Shown in pieces: positions 22,701 through 36,455 of a DNA stretch of 64,000 nt. Numbering within the stretch: position 1 is the stretch's first letter; the number at the start of each line of letters is the position of its first letter. The DNA comes from Daphnia pulex. Its lineage: Eukaryota; Arthropoda; Branchiopoda; Diplostraca; Daphniidae. The notes beneath the pieces are model-generated. The model made no database searches and was not told where the DNA came from. It was given only the letters and a program-made list of their open reading frames with translations. The translations under genes were made by a program, and so were the position numbers. The stretch is taken from NCBI RefSeq assembly GCF_021134715.1, contig NC_060022.1, positions 5,213,001-5,277,000 of the forward strand. Direction: 5' to 3'.

Positions 22701-25700
22701 GACGATTTGCATGTGGGAGAGTGTTTTGTTGTTGCCGCCGCCACCACCACCACCACCGCCGCCTTCTTAGAGAGAGAGACGAGAGAGAAAAGGGATGATG
22801 TTGTCCAGAGTGATTTAGATGCAGGCCGTAATGGACGCTATATAGAATACAACTATAACTCTTCTTCTTCTTCTTTCTTCTTTCGATTGTTTTAAAATTC
22901 TTGATTCAAACATGCGCAAAGTACCCTCCCAAAACCCCAAACTATTTTTTTACTCCTTTTTATTTTGAAAGATAAATATGCGAAATGTTGATTTCATTCG
23001 AATTAATTTTTTCAACCCTTAACAGATGATCCGGCCATGTTGGAGGGCAGAGAATGCGCTAATTGTAGCGCAATTGCTACGCCTCTTTGGCGTCGCGACG
23101 GCAACAATCACTATTTGTGCAATGCTTGCGGTTTGTACAAGTTGACCAACGGGACCAATCGTCCGCCCGTCCGTCAACCGCCTTCCGGCGGCAACGGCAG
23201 CAACAGCGGCAACGGAATCGGCGGCCATCAGCCGCATCAAGCCAAGCGCTCTTCCGTCGGCAGCGCCGGCGGTGGCGGCGGGAGTTCGGTATATAAAATA
23301 ATTTTCTTATCTATTCAAAGTACTATAATAACCTAAAAAAATTAACAAATTTTTTAAAACCATCACAGTCGAGCGGCAGTGGCAACCGGCGAGCCGGTCT
23401 GACCTGCTCCAACTGCAATACGTCGACGACGACTTTGTGGCGCCGCAACGCCAATGGCGAACCCGTCTGCAACGCCTGCGGACTCTACTTCAAACTGCAC
23501 AATGTAAGTGTACCTCACAAATTCCAATTTGACCATGGCGATATTATGTAATATGCATATAGGCCTATATAGGACAGAGGGTTTTACCCGGCAGACATAG
23601 GCGGGCCGAAAGATTTTGATTTTGAAAAGGCGACAGAGAGAATCCTCATCATCAAATCATTAGTCACTTCTTCTGTCGATCGTTGGGTTAGATGCCCTTC
23701 CCAAACACCCAAAGGGCTCAACACCATAAGATGGAAAAAGATGATTATCATCACTAAATATAAAGACACGCTCGCGTCTCTATATAGCTCCAATAGGGAC
23801 AAGCTAATAATTTGACTGGGATATGGTCATCGGGTTCAAAGTCTTTTGTCGTCGTCCATTTTCTTCTTCTTCTCGCCCGGCACGAGCCTTCATTCAATTT
23901 TGAATTACTTTTTCTTGATGGGAGGATGTGTATAGCGGCTGCTGGATGTGGTTGCGTGTTGGGCTTATTAGGGGGCTATTTGGTTGCGTGACTTTCTCGA
24001 AAAAATGGGAAATGTGGATATTTATAAATATACAGGACAGGTGGAGTTCATCGTCGTGGACTCCTCCCGACGAAAAAACAAAAGACAAAACAAGAAACTG
24101 AAAACCCGGCGACACTTTCCAGAAATGCATTTCAACCTTGGAGAAAATAACATAACGCCATCATCATCAACGACATCAAATCGATCAATCAAGATCATCA
24201 GAAATCTATAAAAACAAAACTCCCAATCCAACGTTTTATCGACAAATGCGAAAATAGAGTCTCGAATGGATAGAAAAATAACATACACGAATCTTTTTTT
24301 GAAAAGATATTTCGTCAGTTTAGTTTTTATTCCACAAACTGATTTGAATCTTTGGCGCGTGTGAGCTTTCGTCTGTTGCAGCTTTTAGAGTGGCTCATTT
24401 ATGAAAAGAAAAAATTGACGACCAGAGAGAGTGGTCGTGATGATGAACGAGAGAAAAATCAGGAAATTGAACGTCTAACCCAATTGAGATTGAAACGACA
24501 CGCAACGACGAATAATCGAATAACATATTGCTGTTTTCTACCTGTCACCTGACAACATAATTTTTAAGTATTTTGTCAAAGCAAAAAACGATCAATTCGA
24601 TTGTTTTATTTATTATTTTTTAAAAATTATAGGCCTGTTATTTTTTAAAAAAAGAATCTACCGATAAAATTGAAACCAATTTTGCAACGCCGATTGCCAT
24701 CCGTTAGAGAGGGTGGGTATCATGTCAGTCACGCGATTATTTCTTACCCTTGATCAGTTCGATAGAAAAATGCCACGTGAGCGGTTAACAAACATTCCTG
24801 ATGGTATTTTTGGTGTTGTAACAACTTAAGTTGAAACATTTACGACTGGCAACTGGCGAAATGGATTGACCTGATTATAGGCCTGATTCTTTTTTGGTTT
24901 TTATTCATTCCTGGAATGGCGAGTGCGAGTAAGTTTTTGCTTTTGTTGCTTTTGTTTCTTGTTCTCTTCCCAATTTGGTTTGCAATTCCATAAAAGGCCC
25001 TTTGAATTTCCTACGCAACTCTCCCAAAATGAGTGACATGCAAGTTTATGTACACACATAACCATAGCATACCATTAGACTATAGCCTACGAGTATTCGA
25101 TATCAGGTCGCCATTTTCCTCGTGGTCGCTGGGCCAATCAGAAAATTACTTTTTTCTTCTTTCTTGTTTGTTTTTGAGTAAATGCTGTCTCATTTACCAT
25201 TGCGGTGGACGAATTTATAAAGTAATTATTCTAATGAGGTGAACTAGTCTTTGTGGTGTGTCTCAATTAAATTGCTGCTGCCAGGAAAACTTGAAATGGT
25301 CGACCATGAAAATGGAAGACATTCTTGTTTTCTTTTTCAATTCCTCTGCTCTTTTTTAAAATCCCAAACTTGCACATTAAAAATAATACATGTAGTACAT
25401 TTTTAACTGAATTGTGTGCACGAGGAAGGGTTTTGTAAGCACAAAAACTGCCGACTAAATGGCGTAATATTTTGTCGTTCCTTTTTTTCCTTTTTAAAAA
25501 TTCGTTTTTCTTTTCCGTCTTAATGGAGGTGTGTGCATGTCTATGAAGGCGACCGCATAGAAAACGAAAGAAAGTCATTTTGTTCGACACAGCCGCAAAA
25601 GAATCCCAACATCTATTTCTTCTTTCGACCCCTAAATAAACATATTAAAGAAAAAGACGAAATGGGCAGAGCGTCTGGTCTGTTTGAAAAAAAAGGCCCA

Positions 25701-28700
25701 GAAAAGTTTAAGGAGCGAGGCGACATCTTTCCGCGCTCTGCCCATCAGCCAACTCGTCGTCGACTCAATCTATTATAATAGGTCCAGCGTCCGTATCGCT
25801 GCCAACCATCGAAACAACAAGAACAAATACCTTGGAAAAGCCTCTCCCATATCAATCAATCAACATAGGGCAGTTCTTAATTTTTGTTCGGGTTTCTCTA
25901 CGAGTTTTGTTTAATATTTTTGTTTGAACCTCTCAGACTTTTTTCTCGTTTTTCTCTGGCATCCTTCATCTTTTTCGGGGCTGATAAGACTAGTAGACCA
26001 ATTTGGCCAAATTGTGCAATGTAGGAGGTCTCTCTAAACAAAAAGGGGCGGGAAGTTGAATCAGTGAGGATTAAAAACAAATTTGTCGATATCTAAGTGA
26101 TTGGTGTGTTTGAAGGAAAATGGCGACGATGATTAGTATTAGGATGGGGAGTCAAATGATTCAATGCCAAAGATAAATCAGATAGAAAAAGAAAGTATTA
26201 GATAGTTTGGGGTCCATTATACGGATTATGTACGGTGGCAATGGCAGCTATAAATCCACTCGGCTACTTTTTATTCGTCCACTGTGGTATAGTAGTAGAC
26301 CCTCTATCTATTATATCAACTTTACCGGTGACTTGTGTGTTTTGGGCGAGACGCCCGCCGCCATCGTTTTTTCTTTTCTTTTTCTTTCCTATTCTGTCCA
26401 CTGCCGACCGCTGATTGTATTTTCTCGGTAATGATCAATAAATTCGCTGGCAGTCACGGCGGTGGCGGCGGGAAAAGCGACACAGGGAAATCAGCAGAGC
26501 TCTTTTTGTGTGTGTGTGTGTGTGCGCTTATTCGTTTTCTCTGCAGCTAGTTAGAAAAAAAGGGAAAAAGTCGTCGTCGTCCGTCGTCCGTCGTCGCCGG
26601 CTCATGGAAAAGATGAGGACGCGGGCGATCCTGAGGGGCGGCGGCGGCCACGGCAAAGTGGCTTTCCGTGTCCGGATACCGACGGATCGAATAATAAGAG
26701 ACAGCTTTAGGGACGAGAAGAGAGAGAGAGAGAAAGAGAAAAAGTCCAGCACAGCATCTCAGCGTAGCTTCATTTGTTTCCCCATTTTGTTTGTTTTTAT
26801 TTGGTTCTTTTTCGCCTTTTTTGTCTGTGTCGTATTCGTAATGCGTTTGAGATGAAGAACTGGCCGTACTCTTACTGCTGCTAAGCTACACACTGTCGCC
26901 GTTTTGAGAGTCGTTTTATGCTTCATTCACATGACAGAAGACAGTTGAGGAGGGAACCGACCGGTTATTCGCCGCATTTCGACACTCTTAATCGAATCTC
27001 TAGTCTTTCTTTTCCCTTTTCGTTTATTTCTTTTTCTTTTATTATTTGGCCAGAGTGTGGGCGAGACGACGACGTGATATGAAAGACCAGGAGACCCTCA
27101 GTCTCCGCACAGAAGGAAAATAAAACCAGTTTGAATTTTTCCCGAATTTTTGTCGAAAATTGAACCAATTTAGCGGATCATTATGTAGCCATCTTTCCGT
27201 CTTTCTCGAAGAAAAGAGTACATCTAAAGTGTCTTTTTTTGACGTGGTTTTGTCACTGCCAACTTTCTTTTCAAATGCCAATGTCATCAAAGTGATCCAG
27301 CAGCCACTCAGTGATGGGGTTGCCTAAAACTCGACAGAGAAACCGTAAAAAAGAACTTTTTTTTTAATAGCCAAGAGTATATTACCAACTGTCTGTGGTT
27401 CGTTAAGGAGCTCGTTAAGGAGCTCTTTTGCCAACCAAGCTGATTGCTGCCTTGCCCTGTCTGAAAATGAATGAATGATAGCCGGTGTCTATTTGCAACA
27501 ACGTCCCAAAGTCCTCAGCGGGAAAAGAACTAAATTTGAAAATAGAAAAAAAAGATACGAATTTTGGTTGGTGTGAGGGACACAGAGTAAACTTGTTTAG
27601 TTTTTTTTTAAAGGGGGTTTTCCATTTCGTTTGGTTATTATTTTTTTTCTTTCCACCTCGTTTGTTGTTGTTGTTTGACTGATCAGCATGCGAATAGTGC
27701 TACACGTCACGCATATGGCCGGCTGCCGATAATATCCGCGTCGTGTAAAGTGCGTTGACATGGAGAGGAGTCGCCGAAAATAAACTTGCAGGAGCCCCGC
27801 CGTCGGGTAGTCTGTAAAATCTGGATAAGATTGGACATTTACGGAATACTAAAAAATATGAAGAACTGCACCAGGGTGCCAATGGGTTGGGCTTTTGTCA
27901 TCTCTTGTAGCTACATTGCCAATCCATCGCTGAAATTTTGTGTGGCGGCGGTGTATTTTCGACTGTTAAAAGAATAACTGTTTCTCAGCGGTTTGATTAT
28001 TTCGGTTTCGATTGAAATCATTCATTTTTCCATTGGAGGGGGGTACTTTCCATCATTGGAAAATTCTTGACATTAATTGAATTGCATCAGATTGGCAAAT
28101 ATTTATCATCCGTCATGTCTTTGAAAGTTGAATTTTTTAATTGAAAATCGCCAACGGATACCATGTCGTAATAGTGGCGGATGATTCAAACGATCCGTCA
28201 TCTGGTTTTCCTTTTGATTTTGCGGTAATTTCGTTTCCTGTTGACTTTTGTTTGTGTGTGTTGCAGTGCGCCGTGATGGGAGGATTGCACTGGCGCCATT
28301 GTGTGTGTGTATAATATTCTGCCGCTGTTTGACCGCCACAGAGCCCCAACTGTAATAGCGCTGGCCAGTCAGGAGCTACTGCTGCTGCTGCGCTGGAATC
28401 AAAGAATGCGTGTCCCCGGTGGTGTATAATGGAATAAATGGCCCTCGTTATAAAAGCGCTGGTGCATGTACATATGTAAAAGGAATTCGAGAAGAAAAAT
28501 GGAGGGGGAATGGAAAATAGCTCAGCGGGTCAGAGCATGTGTATCGGCGGCGACGGTGCTGGCGTCGCCGGTCTGGGGCCCCCTTTTTCTCTCTCTCTCT
28601 CTCTATTTCTTCGCCGTGTGTGTGTGTGTACAGCAGGAGAGGAGAAGACGAAGGAAAGAAGAAGAAGAAGCCTGCCAGCGCAGAGCTGGTGCTGGTCCAT

Positions 28701-31045
28701 CCACTTAGAGCCGAAGCCAACAAGAGAAAAGAGAGACCGGGAGATTAATGGCGGCCATTAGGGCTCGTATCAAAATGGTCGGTCCGAGACAGTTATATAG
28801 ACTCGGGAGTGATGGTGCCGTGGGTATGCGTCTATCCACACACAGGAGAAAGAAAGAAAGAAAAAAAAAAAAAAGCCCAGCTCGCGCCATAGCATCACCG
28901 GCATTGCTCCTCCTGTCCTAGCGCTTCCTGTATATTTACGTATACGACGCCAAAATGGCCGACGACGAACCTCGTCGTGAGACGACATCGACTAGACTAT
29001 AGACTAGAAGACACCCCCGTAATTCTTTTTTTTTTCCTTTTTTCTTGGAAACAAAAAATAAAAAAAACAAACAAAACTTATGTCTGTCTAAAGACACCCA
29101 ACCACAACCACCCCGCGTTTTATTTGACAGCGGGGGCCGGTCAATGTCATCATTTCAAAATTTTTCTTTTTGTATAGGGAGGGAGCGAGAAAGAATTTCG
29201 ATGAAATGACAAAAAATTGATGGGGACGACTAAGGGTCTCAATATCGGTCACAAAACAAAAAAACAACTAAATTTTTTTAAAAAGTTTTTCAGTCATACA
29301 TTAGAATAATAACGACGAAATTGATTTGTTGAATGCGGATGACAGGTGAGCCGACCGCTAGCCATGAAGAAGGAAGGCATCCAGACCCGTAAACGAAAGC
29401 CAAAAGCCGGAACTCCCAGTGGCGCCCCGACCGAAAAATCATCAAATAAAAGTAAATTTTCTTTCAATTCCAGCACCGAAAAGAAATGAATAACCCAAAA
29501 ATTTTTGAAATTTTGATTCATAGGGTCGAAGAACAGCAACAACACATCTGGCGGCCAATTGATTCTTCAGCATCCCTCCGGATCGTCTGGATCGCAGTTG
29601 CATCAACAACATCACGCTCAACTAAACCAACACTACGAAGAGATGAAGCACGAACTGGGCGAGACGGACGATCACGAAATGACCACCATATCCAGTAATC
29701 ACATATACCGTACTGTATTTTTTGAAATCATTAGCGATCAAGTGCTGCTGGCTGTATACTCGCATTCGATGAAACGTTATTTACAAATAATTCGGTTAAC
29801 CACAACAGGCCAGATGTTGGGTGTGGGTGGTGCCAGCGCAGTGATTCACTACACCCCGACGGTGATCACATCGTCGTCGCTGACCGTCGGCAACGGCGGA
29901 GCCGTGGTCCTGATGGAACCATCCGGATTGATAACGACGGTGGCGAGCAACGGGGCAGAGGACGAGGACCAGCAGCAGCAGCATCACCACCATCATCATC
30001 ATCATCAGGCCGATGGCGGGAACGACGAGGCCTCGGCCTCCAACAACGGCGATCACTCGCCCATCCATTTGCCTTCGACCACCTTCCTCAACACTCACAT
30101 TAGCAAGTCAGTCAATAATCCTTTTAGCATTATCGTGTCGTGTGTGCTCCCCTTCTATTATACGGAGCTCGTAACCTAATCCCCCCACTCGACAATAGCG
30201 GAGGAATTAGTGTGTGTGGTGCACTACACTGATGTCGATATGCTGCAGTCCACTTTTTCTCTCTTGTCTGCTGCGCGTTGGATTCGATTTTTTGGTGGGA
30301 GGGAATCTGTCGTCCGTTTCGATTGTACAAATTGGGGAAATTGAAGAATCGGATGGCCAGTTAATGGCTTCCCAGCAGCTTTTTTTTCACGGTGCAGTTG
30401 ATGGAACGAAACAAATGCTGTCGTATATCTTTTCGGATGATGATGACATCTATCCCCTATACATTCTAAAAGCATCCCGAGATTTAAACCAATGTTACGG
30501 GTCGCCAGCAACAACTAATGACAACGCATAAGTGGTTGATAATCAGCACACCTATACAGCTGCAACTTGAGTTAGGCTGCCATTTGCACGCGGTTCAGAA
30601 TAATAACTATTTTATAAACGAAAAATCTGTCGGGTTATAAATCTAGTCGATATCTTTATTACACTTCCAGTGTAGAAATAATCTTTTCCATGTCTAAAAA
30701 CTTCCAGAACTGGGAAAATGATACTTAATCCAATCACTCTAAATGGGTTAATGTATAACACTCAAGTTCCAATCTGATACAAAAAAAAAATGTTTATTGA
30801 AATCATATATTATCCTGCTAGATTTGCTTCGATTTGATTAAATATTTGTGAAGTAGACTGCATCATTGTTGATGATTTTTCTAATGGAATTATTGGAATT
30901 TGAATTTTCTGATTTCAGTTTGCCGCCATTGGAGCCGGTAGTGATGATGCACGGATCGACTCTGGTGACTCGAGGAGGATCGCCGATTGGCAACGACGTT
31001 GGATCCAACATCGTCATCCGCCAGTTTGAACGCCAAGTCGACTGA
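19718..31045 (+). CDS. srp: Two-finger GATA transcription factor, serpent-like
   Basis: Ten exons join in phase: 19718-20497, 20885-21134, 21319-21871, 21945-22228, 23026-23288, 23369-23503, 29346-29451, 29524-29694, 29809-30106 and 30919-31045, totalling 988 aa. The long acidic N-terminus starts [16 protein letters not shown] and contains VKQE and LKVE SUMO-type sites, then a Gln/His-rich and Ser/Tyr-rich region. The N-finger [20 protein letters not shown] is atypical: it reads [13 protein letters not shown] where the others have GLYHKMNNG, and it lacks their basic tail. The C-finger [20 protein letters not shown] is split by a 5.8-kb intron between KLHN and [20 protein letters not shown]. 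Great length, long N-terminus and the LHNV...KKEGIQ tail suggest Serpent, which in flies controls blood, fat body and endoderm. The ATG at 19718 directly follows a splice acceptor. An alternative in-phase donor at 22202 would remove 9 residues. Confidence 0.88.
23504..29345 (+). other. 5.8-kb intron splitting the serpent-like C-finger
   Basis: The donor AAT|GTAAGTG and the acceptor GGATGACAG bound it. I found no further exon in either strand. Contents are low-complexity: GT runs near 26507-26524, CT runs near 28588-28606, and a 12-bp tandem duplication near 27402-27426. Introns of GATA genes often hold enhancers, but nothing here identifies one. Confidence 0.7.
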
Positions 31046-34000
31046 TCCAACCCGCCCAAATCATCTTCTCCCATCTATAAATACGTATACCTCGTAACTA
31101 TTTCCCATACTAACCGAACACTAACCAAGGCACCACACGTAATTGTAGCACATTGATCGCCTTATTCTGGTCGGTTGAACCAAACAAACAAGAAAAAACA
31201 AAGCACAAAAAAGTCAAATGGCAATCAATAAGGATTGCTTCTATTAACATTCGAGTTCATATTTTACACTCGAATTTGGGTAGTTAGGTATTCTGTCGTT
31301 GTAGGCTGTACTTACTACACGTCACTCGTATAGGCTAAATCATATTGATGCAAATATCACGTTCCTTGTTTAGCATTAATCCAATTGCAATCACGGTGTC
31401 GAATGGTGACTTATGCGGTATATGTTTATTATGCGGCGGCTGAGCGCAATATTTGAATTTCTTATTGTTGGAACTTCATTCGCCATGATAAATCTAAGCA
31501 TTTATTACTAAAAGGGGAACTTGTAATTGTCATTTAAACCTACGTCACATGCATTTCGTCCTATGACTTTCATCTATTTCTTCCATACGTCCACTTAAGT
31601 CACGGCTCGCAATTAGTTGCGCAGTATATTATTGCATCCTCGTTTATTCATTCACATTCCCTTTTAACTGTCTAGTTGATTATTAGAGAAACTCATAAGC
31701 CATGTAACCATTATTATAGACTACTACTATGTGCAACTATACCAATATACCAAAGAAGAATTCTTTTTTTGTTCGGGGGCTCTTTGCCGGAAAAGTTCAA
31801 AAACAAAAAGAACGAACGAACGAACGAACGTAGATAATGTTAATTGATGTTTCCTCATTAACCTGTGGTACAACTTGAAAGTCGGACAAGAGTCGGCGCC
31901 ATTTACCCGATTGACGGTATATATGAAGGTATGTACGGCACACGAGAGTTTAAGGAGACAATTGGAAAAGGGGGGGGGATCCACCCTCCTCCTCTGTGGA
32001 CGACAAGGAAACAATCACCGCCACCGGTAAAGGAGTTGTCCTCCATGGCTGTAGGAAAATGAATGATGTATCCATCTAATATGTTGTGAATCGCACAGGA
32101 TTGGTGGCGCTGGATCCAATGGCACTCTGACGGAGGTGGAGCCTCGAGTCTCCTCCCCGCAAAAGAAACGACCGCGACGAAACCAGCACCAGCCCCGAGT
32201 CCGACTTTGCTTCAGTGAGTCCCTCGGCGGCATCTCAAAGTGTGGCGTCTTGTGTTTGCTCTCCGTCTTGTCTCTTTCTCCAGCTCTTCATCGTCGTCGT
32301 CGTCGTCTGTTGCTGTTTATTTTTTTGGTTTTTTTCACGGTAGCCGAAAAAGAAGAAAAATAATCATCGACTGCATTTCAATCCATCGACCAATTTCCGG
32401 TAAGAAAAAAAAACTTGAAATCAAACATTTTTATTTTTCTTCTTGAGAGACTCTGGTTGTCGTGGAATTTGCCTTGTGTGACGTGCTTCTCTCTTTGTCG
32501 CACAGCATGTATACGTATGTAGTCCAGCATGCTCTGGCTGATTGCGGCTCTCACGTTTTGCTGATAGGAGAACAAGTTTGCGTCCATTAGAATTGAATGT
32601 TGACTATCGTCGTGCGTTTGTATTCCGCCGGTTTTTCATACTACATAAGAGTTGAGACGTTATTCAACCGCCTCTGGTTCAGAATTTTGATATTGGTTGC
32701 ATAAACGATGCGTGCGTATATCTTATTATGCTGGTAGTTCATTCCGCCCGGAAGCGTAGAGCAGCTGATAAAATAGCGGCCTGTCATTAGCAATCAACTG
32801 GTCTAATCATTGATACATCCATGCAAATAATAACGTCCCGACCCGAGTCGTCCAACAAGTTATCTGCGCGATTAAGATATCGGTCCATCAAACAATTTTT
32901 AGGTTTTACAGCATTTCAGTCTAAATATTATGTTAAGCTTTAAGCGTCGTCGTCGAGTCTTGATTTGCATTTTGGTGTGGACCGCTACAACACGGATGAG
33001 GACCCGACGGCGCTCGGTGGAAAAAGATGAGGTCCGTTGACTTTGTGTTGCGTTGGGGATGATGGATCATTTGGAGCAGAGAGACGAGCTGTTGGACGAT
33101 ATTGGGAGACAGCAGGTGAGATTGTGATTCCTTTATAGTTTGGCTTTGGTCCTCCAAAAAGGCCGCTGAGCTGTCTGCCCAGCCTGGATGTGATGATGAT
33201 GAAGAAGATTCCATCATCATTCAACTGTGTATGGGAAGGGGGGGGGGGAACGCGATGGGAGGGGTTGATGAGATGTTTATCACGAAGATCTCTCGCCGCT
33301 CGCGACACCAGCCATCGGGTTGAGGTTGACGCTGCTGCTGCTGCTGCTGCTCAACTGGGATGATGGCACGTGCCGGTCCAGCAGCAGCAGCTCACCACGG
33401 AATGAAACCGTTTCACAAGAGCCACGCCTCTTTCTGTCGCTCTCTAATCTCGACTCTTCTTTCTTTCTTGACTATTTTCCGCTCGAGGAATTTTTTCGAA
33501 TTCTCCCCAATGTCGCGCGCAGCGGAGAAAATGTTCTTATTCCGCTATACACCGTGTGTGTTGTGTGTGTGTGTACACAAGGCGCAGGGTATCCCGTTCG
33601 GCAAACTACCAGCCATCGGATCTTATATAGAGGCGATGGCAAGACTAATTGGACTGATTGTATCAAAGCAGCAAAAAAGGTCGACGTCGACTTCAAAAAA
33701 CTTTTTCAACTGCGGGTTGCTGGGTTGGGGGGGAGGGTGTCGGACACTGACGGCCATCTGGTGGCGACAACTCATCCGTCTTCTTCTTCTTCTTCCCAGC
33801 CAGTTTTTCTCCCCAAAAAGTCAATCAGTGACAAGTTCCAAGTCAATCAGCCCCTAAAATTCAATTTGGGACTTTGGTAGAAAAGAAGAAGAAGAAAAAA
33901 GAAACCCTTTTTCCTTCCCCTTGACTGCATCCCGTCGGCCTGATTATGTGCCCCATCACACGGGATCTTTTCCTTATATAGAAGTGACAGTCCTACCTTT

Positions 34001-36455
34001 TTCTCGACAAATAAAAAAAACCGGTAGTTGGAAAGAGAACGCGAATCATCCAACGAGAAGAACACATTTTTATATTTTTATGTTTTGCGGACCTTGTGTC
34101 GGTTGGATCAGGTGAGACTTTTCAACACCTCGTCGTCTCCCGTGTCGGCCTGTTATTTCACCCCCCAATCGTTACGCTGCCAGAACGGGGGGCTCCCAAC
34201 ATCTCATTGTCTTTGGTGGCGAGATACACGTCGAAACAAGAGAGAGAGAGAGAGCCGTCATCTTTTCTTTTTCCATATTTACTTGTTATCAGTTTGCTGG
34301 CAAAGGATCTGTACGTCGGTGCGAAGCGAACGCAGCTAAGAGAAAAGAGCGTCAGCAAACCCCCTCCCGAGACCCGTGCCACCATCAGATAGGATGATGA
34401 TCAGTGTCAGAGCTAATGAGCTCACGGGATAAGATTAGATCGCGCGTACAGAGAGAGAAAGAAGAAGAAGAAGAAGACGACGACGACGACGACTAAGAAC
34501 TTTTTTGTTTGTTTTTTTTTCGTATTTTTCCCACTTGGTGCCAACCTATAAATAGTGAAGTTTCCTGGCTCTTTTCCTCGCTGTACACCTCCCCGTCACC
34601 CGAAACGCATAACATTTCATAAGTAGAAGTATCTATCTGAATATATGAAATGTTATATATTCTTTCGCGATGATGATGATTGGAATGTCGACGACGGAGA
34701 GGGCCGCTGCTAGCGCAGCAACGAGATAAGAAGAAGAAAACTTGGGAGCAACACATTCCGTCCCGAATAACAGGCAAACCAAACACACAGGGGCCGACTC
34801 CCTACGTGTGAGTGTGTAGTAGGGCCTACACACAGAGAGACATACTCCCGAATAACTTCATATATTTATACATGGATATAATGTTGGAAAGGAGAGAGAG
34901 AGAGATGTCACTTGTCTACAGACGATGATGAGTCGCATCGCTCCTCTCCGCCCATTTCTTTTTTCTCTTCTTCCTTCTTACTTCCTCTCACGTTTTTCTT
35001 TGCTGCCCGTCGAAAAATATGCCGGCCTGTAAATAATTAAAAACATTTTCGGTTTTAGACACAAAAAATCCCGGAACGGGAAAAAAAGAGCGAAAAAATG
35101 TTCATTGAATTTTGATGGAAAATGAAGAAATAACAAAAACAGTTCACGGACTGTGTGTTGTCTCAAGTTACACACGACAAAACCTCACACGGGTTAGGAG
35201 GAGGGGGGGACTAGCTAGACAAACAGCAGCCATTATTGTCCCAATAAATTGAGAGCGTTGCCGGGAGCCGTGTTAAATTTTAACGGCCGTCTAGTCGTAA
35301 TTCATCGCAGACAAAGTTTGTTGCCTTTAGTTGCGGCTGGGGGGGGTTCTCTCTCTCTGCGTCACATGTTGTGTTACCCGTACAATGTGCGCGGCCTCAT
35401 TTTGCATCGGACGCATTTTGCCGTAGACATATGCGTGACCGCATCGTCTTCTTGTGTCGGTTAATGATGCGCGAGGACGACAACAAGTTTGACCCCCCGC
35501 CGTCACCTCCAGACCCGACCAGACCCGCGCGTCCGCCACTTTGAAAAAGCGCAAACTTCTCTCAAAAATTTGTGACAACTCTTTTTCTTTTTGAACCCCT
35601 TTTGCGGTTTTTCCGGCCCATCTGCTGTCGAGCTTTTTGTCTAGGCTTCGCGAATGGCGGATCGGAAAAAGGGCCGGGCCCTGGTTGCAAACTGCGGTAC
35701 GCGTAGCACTTCCGTTGATTTATTAGCCTCTTTGAGACTGTGTTTGTGTGTATGTGTCTAGTTTAGCTCGTTGTGCAAAACAGGATTTGCACCCAGCTGA
35801 GAAATGTAGCACCCTTGTTGGCCAACCACAAACACTTGAGCGTGTTAGCCCTATGGATCGATTTGTATTTAACTGGGCGATTGGACCAACGGGGGACGAA
35901 ATTGGAGGTTTGATGAACTCGTCGATTGATGTCAAAAAGTTAAGATAATGGGCCATAACACTGTCGCTGTTATGGGCGAGCAGATTAGGCTATTTCGGTG
36001 TCGGGGGAGTAGCCAAAAAGGCCCCCGCGCAGTCGTCATCTTATCCCAATCGCCAAGTGTTGTAATGGCGACACACGATATGATGTGATAACTTTGTAGC
36101 TTTTTCTTCAAAAAAATCGAGATATTGACGCAATCCACCACAACGTCGATTTCGTCTTGTGTTAGATTAAACACTTTACACGGCAATAACTTGTGCTGGC
36201 CAGCAGCAGCAGCTTCGAGCCAGTTTCTCCATCTCTTTCCTAATATGCACTTTACCTCCCCTCATTAGAATTCAAGTAGATATTACCCATTTTTATTTAC
36301 ATTTGATGTTTCTGGCCAGTTAATTTTACCAATCTAGACTTTTATACTTGTTTTATAATAGACGTTATTTATAGGCCACAATTTTTTTTCCTTCTCCAAT
36401 AGATTTGTCCTGAATAAATCAAACCGAATCGACAGCTGGATCGTCGGGCCGCATC
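31046..36455 (+). other. Serpent-like 3' UTR, intergenic DNA and pannier-like 5' UTR
   Basis: No gene is supported in this 5.4 kb. A (GAAC)n microsatellite lies at about 31815-31830, CTG repeats near 33330-33350 and GA runs near 34230. The sequence tttttttccttctccaatag ending at 36402 is a strong polypyrimidine tract and acceptor. It suggests a 5' UTR intron before the start exon of the next GATA gene, leaving 53 nt of UTR upstream of its ATG, with an in-frame TGA within it. Confidence 0.5.

Noticed and set aside
28448..28761. Several overlapping open frames on both strands in the serpent-like intron
   Set aside because: All run through CT/GA and GAA repeats, have low-complexity products and show no splice-compatible context.
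31812..31832. Short tandem GAAC repeats considered as a CRISPR-like or satellite array
   Set aside because: The unit is 4 nt with no spacers and few copies; it is an ordinary microsatellite.
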